Positions 57,340-64,000 of a DNA stretch of 64,000 bases are shown here, piece by piece. How positions within the stretch are numbered: position 1 is the stretch's first letter; each line of letters opens with the position of its first letter. The translations under genes and the position numbers were made by a program. A model generated the notes under the pieces. It was not told the origin of the DNA. It worked only from the letters and a program-made list of their open reading frames with translations, and searched no databases. The stretch comes from Panaeolus papilionaceus (taxonomy: Eukaryota > Basidiomycota > Agaricomycetes > Agaricales): positions 2,170,001 to 2,234,000 of the forward strand of contig JADNRZ010000004.1 in the NCBI GenBank assembly GCA_015501605.1, read 5' to 3'.

Positions 57340-59210
57340 TACGGTGTCCGAGAAGTGCCAGGTTGAAAATCAATGCATGGCCAACTTACTCGGCTTATTG
57401 CTCGGCTCCTTCCATCCATCATCAAGTGATATAGGGTCTCTATCCCTCCTTTCCAGCATATGTAGACTATTTAAATGTATATATAAGCACAAAAAATGTG
57501 TATTTATGTTATTTGTTGTCAATTTGAACTACAAAATCGCAGTTTTCTTGTTGTATATCATCCATCCTTCGGATCCCAATCTCAGAGAATCTCATCACCC
57601 AAAATTTAGACCCCTTGCAATTTATCCCACGCCCCTATCAACAACAAAAATAACGGAGGTATTGGATATTGGGACTGCAGGTAGAATGCATTAAGCGCGT
57701 ATCGTAAGCTGATGAGCTTCGTGCCCATGCACCCATATTTTCGTCATTTAAGATGATTACAACGATGCATTGGACACGCGCCTATGCCATGGTGCTGGGA
57801 TTGCACCCATGCATACTGAACATTTCGAATCATGACCACCAATGATCTCTGCCCAGCTTTATGTTAGATGCCTTGCATTCGATGGTCCGCCCAACTATGT
57901 ATGAAATTTGGTACCCTGATTCCCCATCCCTGTTGCGTCCCCTGTTCAGTACTGCAATTGTATTTTTATCTACTATTTATACTATACCCAGGTATGTGTT
58001 TTACTGTCATTACCCCTCTTCTGATTTTGTGTTTACTAGGTAGCTTATTTATTGAGTCTCGACCATAGCTTACCATTCGCGCTGGTCATAAAAGCCAACT
58101 GGTTTAAATTACTTTATATTTCATTGTCGCCTAGTTGTAGGTCGTGGTCGTGCCACCTACGGTATACGGTATGAAAAAAAGCAAATAAGAAGAATAAATT
58201 ATACAGAACGTGCAACACGAGAGGTAGTGGTGATGGGTAAAGGCAATAATGAAGGTAAGCGGGTCTGTGATTGGGCAAGGGCGAAGGCACAGAGCATGGT
58301 AGGTACCAAGTAGGCCTGTATTCAGTAGTATAGTGCTGTATCAAACAAATATGATGCTGTGTCGGTGTATTGGGCATGCATGAAGCGCTGAGCTTCGAGT
58401 TTTCGAATACTTACAACGAAAATGAAGCGGAACAAAGCTAGGGTGAGTGCTGATCGACTCAGAGACAAATAAAATCGAGTGTGAGGGTTCGAGAAACCTA
58501 TTTTTCATTCGCTCTTTTTCTGTATTTTTTATACTACAAGATAGTATACAAACATGAAACTACTAAGATGATAAGTCAGACTCATATGGTACAGGTGATA
58601 AAGCATAGCTATTTGATCAGAAAGGAAGAATGAAGAATATTACAATTAATACTATCTTTAAGGAAGAGAGTATATAGGTTGGGGTTGTGGTTGCATATGG
58701 GTGAGGATTAATATTTACAAGGAAATGGAAATAAAACCCTACAAATCTTGATATCAATCGCGCATTCCAGACTATGTGGGGAGCAAGAATGAAAAAATCG
58801 TTTACCCCTACAGTCGCAAGTGTCTATTTCATTCCAGGTGCAGAGTCCTTGGTTCTCCGAACTGAATATATTTTCGCCAGTTTCACGATTTCGTAGGGTT
58901 TGAACTTTGTGAACAGCGTTGACTTAAATGCAAGTGGCGCATGCTGACCAGTTGTTTGGTGTTGATGTACTAACTCAGTCCCTATTTTTCTCTCCAGACG
59001 CTCATATTATTATCTATTGTAATATGCCCCCTTTTAATGATCTGACTAAGTACAGCAATAGCGCTGCAGTCACTATATTATTCATGTTGTGTGCCGACAT
59101 AGGGGCGTGAGAGGGATAGAAGGGGGTCTAATTAGGTGAAGGAGCCGAGCGATGAGCCGAGTAAGTTGGCCATGCATTGATTTTCAACCTGGCACTTCTC
59201 GGACACCGTA
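57340..59210. mobile_element. 1.87-kb non-autonomous element with about 70-bp TIRs
   Basis: The left end (TACGGTGTCCGAGAAGTGCC from 57340) and right end (GGCACTTCTCGGACACCGTA to 59210) are inverted copies for about 70 bp, with two mismatches near the inner side (GGCTTATTGC against GGCTCATCGC). CTTATT flanks both sides, a possible 6-bp target duplication; alternatively the terminal TA is the duplication (Tc1/mariner-like). No transposase frame is inside, only AT-rich sequence with short frames. Superfamily unassigned. Confidence 0.82.
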
Positions 59211-59574
59211 CTTATTACATAGAAGGTTCGAATATATCGAAAAGTTTAGCTTGTTGTGACATTAAGCCTCTCCAGGGGTGCGCGTCTCTGCCTGTTGGTG
59301 ATGTCATTACTTCCTAACCATGATTCGCTAAATTTCTTGGAGTACAACAAATCGGTTCCGAGTGTCTGTGGAGTAATTTAGCAGGTTTAGGCGAGTCTCA
59401 GTAACCGAACAGTGCTACGAGACGTGGTTCTAGTGAATATCAGTCCGAGCAGCATCCGATTTTTGTTTGTTTTTTAGATTCAATCGCGTTTCAGAAAATT
59501 TCAACCATTTGTCCCTCAGTTCCGGATGCGTAATCATAGCCTATAGACGAATAGCTAATGCAAGTTATGCAACC
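59211..59574. other. Upstream region of desaturase copy 2
   Basis: About 360 bp between the TIR element and the desaturase start. The coding frame is open upstream to 59467, but the ATG at 59575 fits the paralogue's N-terminal length better. The TIR element sits only about 365 bp upstream of the gene and could affect its promoter. Confidence 0.45.
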
Positions 59575-61624
59575 ATGGCCCTCCCCAGAACCATGTGCCA
59601 CGGTATTGGCAAAGACGAAAGAAGTAAGGCAGGTATAGTATTGGAGCACAGGAAAGACACCCCTCCAATAGGTTGGTTCAACGTCTCTTGGCTGGCATTC
59701 ATCCATGTTTCGACCTTCGTTGGCTTGTACTATTTTCCTCTATGGTCGATCAACAAGGCGACCGTCCTCCTCTGGCTCCTCCAATGGCAAGTTTCTAACC
59801 TTGGGTATGGATATTTTCTCGTCTCATTGCCACTGTTTATGTTACGAAGAGGCCTTATTGAACTCTTTATGCTCCCTGTCCCCAGGATAACAATAGGTTA
59901 CCATCGGCTATTCACCCACAGGGCATTCCGCGCTTCCTTGGGGGTTCGGGTTGTATTGGCTATTTTAGGTGCGGCGGCGTTCCAGAGGTCGATCATAGTG
60001 CGTGTCAAAGTTCTATCTATACGTGAAAGAGACTAATAGGCGCGTTTTCTTTGTCCTAGTAGTGGTGGTGAGTCTTATTCGCCTATCAGAACAAGCCTCA
60101 AGTTAATTCACCTTCGTCCCTAGGGCTTTGCGACATCGATTACATCATGTAAGGCGCATCCCTTAACTCTTCGCAACGTAGCAGGTTCACTTACTATACG
60201 ACTGTTTATCAGAGATACACAGATCATCCGGTTCACGACCCGTACGTTTCGCCTCATCTTTCTTCTTTTTTTGTCCTGCATGGGCTGATGTGCACTCAGT
60301 TATGCCGCAACACGGGGCATGTTCTTCGCCCATCTCGGCTGGATGTTCTTCGATCCTGAATATGAACGGATGGACTTAGTTGAGAAGGAGGATTTGGAAA
60401 GCGATCCAGGTGTGTATTTTCTGTCCAGCTGAAGAGGATATATGCCCTAATTTGCATCGATCGTCTTTCTATTAATTTAGTTGTAAGATACCAGGACAAG
60501 TACTATGGTGAGTTGTATTTCTCCTGATGTCAGTCGCGGCCTCCAATTCATGTTGTGTCGACTATCAGTGCCTATTGCAATATCTTTTGGTTTGGGGCTT
60601 CCAACACTCATTGGGTGGCTTTGGGGTGATGCGCTAAGTGCTTTCATCTGGGGTGGCTTGTTTTCGAAGTTCTGTGGTAAGTCTGTTGTGAAGATCATCA
60701 TTCAGCGTGATTGCTAATTACTCTGCTAGTAATGCATGGCACCTTCCTCGTGAACTCGTAAGTTACTACTTTACATCCACAACTCAAACAAGCCCTCACT
60801 TTCGGGTCCTGTCAAGCAGTTTGGCACATTGGCGCGGTCTACAACCGTACTCGGATGAAAACAGCTCTCGAGGGAACCTAGTGAGTGTCATCCTATCTTC
60901 TCGTCGACCTAGCAAATCAGGGTGCTTAATGTTTGGTCAGTTTGTCGCTTTGATGACTGTAGGAGAAGGAAACCATAATTTTGTGCGTGTAACATATAAT
61001 TGGGAGTGGGCCTGACATGTTCTGACGACTAACATTGCAGCATGTTCGTCACTATTCTTACTAGTCACTTCGAAGCACTGACACGGCTTGCAACAGCATG
61101 CATTCCCTTTCGATTACCGCGCCGGGACATCGATAACAGACTATGATCCGAGTAAATGGATTATCCTTGTTCTGCACAAGCTTGGGTTGGTGACGGGACT
61201 TCGAAGAGCGCGGCCAGGGGACATGGTCGATGCTCTGGAGTATATGAGAAAGAAAGAGGTAGGAAAGCTCGAGCCGGAAGAGGATTCCTGGAAAGGTGAG
61301 ACTTGGAGTACGCAAAAGGTCCGATCTTGGGCCACCGAAAAATCAGGGAGGTGTGTTCTCTTGATTGATGGCTACGCTGTTGATGCAACGGCATACCTTA
61401 GAGAACACGTATGTGCTGTATTCAAGTTACTTTAAACGCTCCGAATACCATACTGATACTTGGCGTGTTTGTAGCCCGGCGGTGCGACTTTGCTAAGGCG
61501 GTATGCTGTTGGGACAAAGAAGGAAGAGGAGGCCGAGTGGGCGTTTAATGGAGGGTTGAATAACCATGAGAGAGCAGCACGACGGACGATGAGGAAGCTC
61601 AGAGTGGCGAAAGTAGTGGATTAG
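59575..61624 (+). CDS. Acyl-CoA delta-9 desaturase with C-terminal cytochrome b5, copy 2
   Basis: Same architecture as copy 1: start MALPRTMCHGIGKDER, membrane helices (VSWLAFIHVSTFVGLYYFPL), first His box GYHRLFTHRAF, WW, second box RHRLHHRYTDHPVHDPY, ATRGMFFAHLGW, helices VPIAISFGLGLPTLIGWLWG, NSLAHWRG, third box GEGNHNFHHAFPFDYR, then the b5 domain (GRCVLLIDGYAVDA, EHPGG) ending AKVVD. More than ten introns of 50-65 nt. It includes a 5-nt exon (60063-60067) and a 3-nt exon (61041-61043) at the same places as copy 1. All three His boxes are complete only if the 3-nt exon is used. Copy 2 seems intact. Confidence 0.88.
60063..60067 (+). other. 5-nt microexon (TGGTG) in desaturase copy 2
   Basis: Context CTAGTAG|TGGTG|GTGAGT between introns of 65 nt (59998-60062) and 56 nt (60068-60123). 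It restores the WW in SII-WW-ALRHRLHH. Position and sequence equal those of copy 1. Confidence 0.78.
61041..61043 (+). other. 3-nt microexon (CAT) in desaturase copy 2
   Basis: Context CTAACATTGCAG|CAT|GTTCGT between introns of 58 nt (60983-61040, with a CTAAC branch site) and 53 nt (61044-61096, ending CTTGCAACAG). It encodes a His of the third His box, HNF-H-HAFPFDYR. Identical placement in copy 1. Confidence 0.74.
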
Positions 61625-62085
61625 CATGCAGGTTACTGCACATTATACATGCGTCTCATCCCATTCAAATTCGTCAAATAGATTCTTTTCGATTTTGTAA
61701 CTTGTTCATCCCATTTCTTGAATCGGGCTGCCAACTGGCACTCTCACACTCAGCATTTTGTATCGAATCTCACTACTGGGTCGGCAACTCATTCATGGTG
61801 CCTTCAGGACGCTCAATAGTAATCATGATAGATAAAAATACACGAAGTATGGCACTATACTGATAATTACCGCCGGTTCAGAAGCCGACATCTTGCTCGA
61901 CTGCTTGCCAAACGGAATGCAGCCCTATATGATTGAACGGCGTCTTGGACCGTTCGAAGTACAAATGAAGCACAAACTGGGGTTTCAGGCTTTCAACTAT
62001 GTTTTAGTGAGCCTACAACCCGTCAAGAAATACAAAAACCCTCAAATCCGCTCGCTGATTGCTTGCTAAATCACCAACGCCTGCG
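61625..62085. other. Intergenic region upstream of small-protein gene 3
   Basis: 460 bp, no gene seen. Unlike members 1 and 2, no CAGTATAAATA motif is found before the ATG. Confidence 0.45.
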
Positions 62086-62608
62086 ATGACGAAAACCTCG
62101 ACAGAGCATCCTGAGAACAATTATTCAACAATATTCAGGGTACGATTCTACTCTTTGTATCATATTCAATCTGTTGACATTCGATCCTTAACCCAAGGGC
62201 GGCTCCCTTGAGCTTGAAACCCCAAGTTCATTCACAAAACTACCACCACCCCTACTGCCGCTATCTCTCGAAACTATCTCGACTCCCGATTATCAAACAA
62301 CCCTAGTCTTTGAATCCACATCCCCAATCACATTCTCATTTTGGTTCACTCTCTACCATCGCAAATACACATTCGCTGGATCATTCAACTATGCTGTCCC
62401 TCACTTCGCTTGTTCTGCCTCACTTCACTACTGCAGTCTCAGTCAACTCACGGGATGCAGACCCTTCACCGGCACGCTTGGACGATTCGTGATTGAGTTG
62501 AAGCTAAGTAACGGGGTTGTAATTAAAGGGAGACTCATTCCGCCGATTATGAGAGCGTTGTTTGTATCGGGTTGTGGGAAGTGGGAGGTGAAGGAGTTGC
62601 AATCATGA
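62086..62608 (+). CDS. Divergent third member of the Cys/Arg-rich small-protein family
   Basis: Exons are 62086-62139 and 62198-62608, giving 154 residues in phase. The N-terminus MTKTSTEHPENNYSTIFR differs from the others. A Pro/Leu-rich linker leads to the family core: FSFWFTLYHRKYTFAGSF (compare FRFWFTICCRRYIFSGSF), ASLHYCSLSQLTGC (compare QLRGC) and LSNGVVIKG (compare SNGVVITG), ending WEVKELQS. It has far fewer cysteines, so the conserved feature is the alternating hydrophobic, strand-like pattern plus Arg/Lys, Tyr and Gly positions. This suggests a beta-sheet domain in which the cysteines of members 1 and 2 are a later elaboration. Function unknown. Confidence 0.6.
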
Positions 62609-63609
62609 TGAGCGAAATTTCGAATGTCTTGTGCTCGGTGTTGTTGTATTAGATGTGATATAGATAGATAGGCTCCAAAAAAAAAAAAGATTCATCAACA
62701 TGGCCCCCGTCTCTTTGCTCTGATTCTATATTTCGTATGACGACAGAACGACGCAGACAATCCATGCCGAAAATAGACTCAGCGGCTAAATCCGCGAGCG
62801 AACGTGTCCAGACGTGTTCATGGCGTGTTCATGCATACCCAAGTCCATTATTTTTGAGCGAGCGAGATGATGAACATGTGACGTCTTTCTTGAAGTCATC
62901 TGTGAGCAGAAAACTTGTATGGATTGATACCCGTCCAGGCCACGAGTCGAGATTAGCCGACATTGCCTCTTGTCAACGTGTCACGAAACACGTCAATGAT
63001 GCCGTCCAGTGCCCGATTCATTATTAGCAGCACCCTCAAAGTCAAACGGATCTAAAATATATCGAGAATTGATAATGTTCTTGTGTTGTTTAAATGTACA
63101 TTGCATACAACGTGATTTTGACTATGGATTGGACAAACAATGAAAGAAAAAAAGATGAAAGATAGAGTAGGGGCATCAAATAATCGTAAAAGTACAGGTT
63201 AAAAGAGAAAGTGGAAGGGAAGCGTGTACGTTCGAGAATAACATGATGAAACTAGAGAAGGAGACAAAATACCAAGAATGTACGGTAGAGTGCAATAGGG
63301 GAATGATACATAAACAACATGACGAGGTTGGATTTTGTGTTGATGAAATAGTGTGTTTTGGGTTTTAAAGCGAGTTATTAATCCACTATATATTGTGAGG
63401 TGGAAGAAAGCGGTGAACATAAGAACGACGGCGGCGATGAACAAAAAAAAAGCCTAGTGACGAAGACCAAGAATGAACGGAATGAAGAAAAAAAATCGTG
63501 AATGATCATGGGCTGAATAGTGCAAAGCAGAGGAACAAGTAACAAAAAAACAAAATGCGAAGGCGGTCAAAGAACAAGAAAGAAAGAAAGAAAGAAAGAC
63601 ACACAATGC
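62609..63609. other. Intergenic / 3' UTR region with simple repeats
   Basis: No supported gene. Contains an A12 tract near 62677 and a (GAAA)n microsatellite near 63579-63598. One plus-strand frame, 62737-63027 (96 codons), has no recognisable features. Confidence 0.4.
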
Positions 63610-64000
63610 TCAACCTTTCCTCTTCTTCGCCTTTCCTCCCGCACCACCGCCCGCCCCGTTCGTATTCACATTCAAGTTGACCTTGATCCCACCTCCCGGT
63701 GGTCCAGGCTGCCCAACCTGCAACGCAGCCATTGCATCTTCCGCGCCCACATCATTCACCACCTCGCTCTTCCTCTTCCTCGACCGCGTCCCCATCCCAA
63801 GCGTCTGCTGCATTCCCCCCATACCTCCCACCTGCCCTGTCATCGTCGCTGACGGCGACCCCCCAGACCCCACATTCACCCTCGGCCCCGTCGAGTTCAC
63901 AGGCGATCCAGGTGCTTTGCTCGTCGCCGGTGAATCAGGAACTTCATCAAGGAAAGCTGTATCCTCCATATCGTCGTTGGTCATATCCACATTACCTCTC
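63610..64000 (-). CDS. C-terminal part of a nuclear-looking low-complexity protein (5' end outside window)
   Basis: The minus strand is open from the window edge to the stop at 63610-63612, about 129 codons. An acidic start (DDMEDTAFLDEVPDSP) leads to Gly/Met-rich sequence (GQVGGMGGMQQTLGMG), a basic cluster TRSRKRKSE that looks like a nuclear localisation signal, and a Gly-rich end with KAKKRKG. No domain is identifiable from this part. Confidence 0.55.
   Translation of the reverse strand, partial: RGNVDMTNDDMEDTAFLDEVPDSPATSKAPGSPVNSTGPRVNVGSGGSPSATMTGQVGGMGGMQQTLGMGTRSRKRKSEVVNDVGAEDAMAALQVGQPGPPGGGIKVNLNVNTNGAGGGAGGKAKKRKG

Noticed and set aside
60971..61110. Single long intron giving a natural HNFHA third box in the desaturases.
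   Set aside because: The fused intron would be about 114 nt, twice the local norm, and would leave AG|CAT|GT and normal branch sites unexplained in both paralogues. The microexon model gives the family consensus HNFHH. Kept as the alternative to test.

Overview
The window is 64 kb of nuclear DNA from a filamentous basidiomycete, most likely an Agaricomycete. The signs are many 50-65 nt introns with GTRNGT donors, a class I hydrophobin gene, a GH62 arabinofuranosidase with a fungal CBM1, a desaturase fused to cytochrome b5, F-box and DUF4238 proteins, and a Kyakuja-Dileera-Zisupton (KDZ) transposon of the kind expanded in mushroom genomes. No species is claimed.

Layout. 0-4 kb: the last codons of a membrane protein, then a five-exon DUF4238 gene. 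6.6-12.7 kb: a 1,829-residue low-complexity/coiled-coil protein with 14 copies of a GMPxPxIPNIVP-like motif. 13.2-17 kb (minus): a membrane-anchored amidohydrolase. 17.5-18.6 kb (minus): GH62 with a frameshifted CBM1. 20-22.1 kb (minus): acyl-CoA delta-9 desaturase. 22.3-23.05 kb: a palindrome and two adjoining TA-flanked MITEs. 23.8-28.8 kb: two paralogous Cys/Arg-rich small proteins, a tRNA-Glu and a hydrophobin. 29-30.3 kb: a broken F-box gene. 30.6-32.7 kb (minus): a truncated second DUF4238 copy. 33.8-47.7 kb: an almost pristine 13.9-kb KDZ element with 1,067-bp terminal inverted repeats and four genes. 49.4-51.1 kb: two tandem small membrane proteins. 51.9-55.8 kb (plus): second amidohydrolase. 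56.0 kb: tRNA-Val. 57.3-59.2 kb: a 1.87-kb TIR element with no gene seen. 59.6-61.6 kb (plus): second desaturase. 62.1-62.6 kb: a divergent third member of the Cys/Arg-rich family. 63.6-64 kb (minus): C-terminus of a nuclear-looking protein.

The region has been shaped by local duplication and transposition. Amidohydrolase, desaturase and DUF4238 each occur twice with opposite strands in the two halves. The amidohydrolase-desaturase order along the coordinate axis is nevertheless the same on both sides, so one simple inverted duplication does not explain it.

The most unusual observations are: a 3-nt and a 5-nt microexon conserved in both desaturases, the 3-nt one encoding a histidine of the third His box; a small-protein family (three members) without a function I recognise, two of which begin with an ATG-only coding exon; the 14-copy PxIPxI repeat; and the KDZ element with its subterminal repeat array and accessory genes.

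Exon structures were worked out by eye from splice signals, phase and paralogue comparison; none is supported by transcript data.
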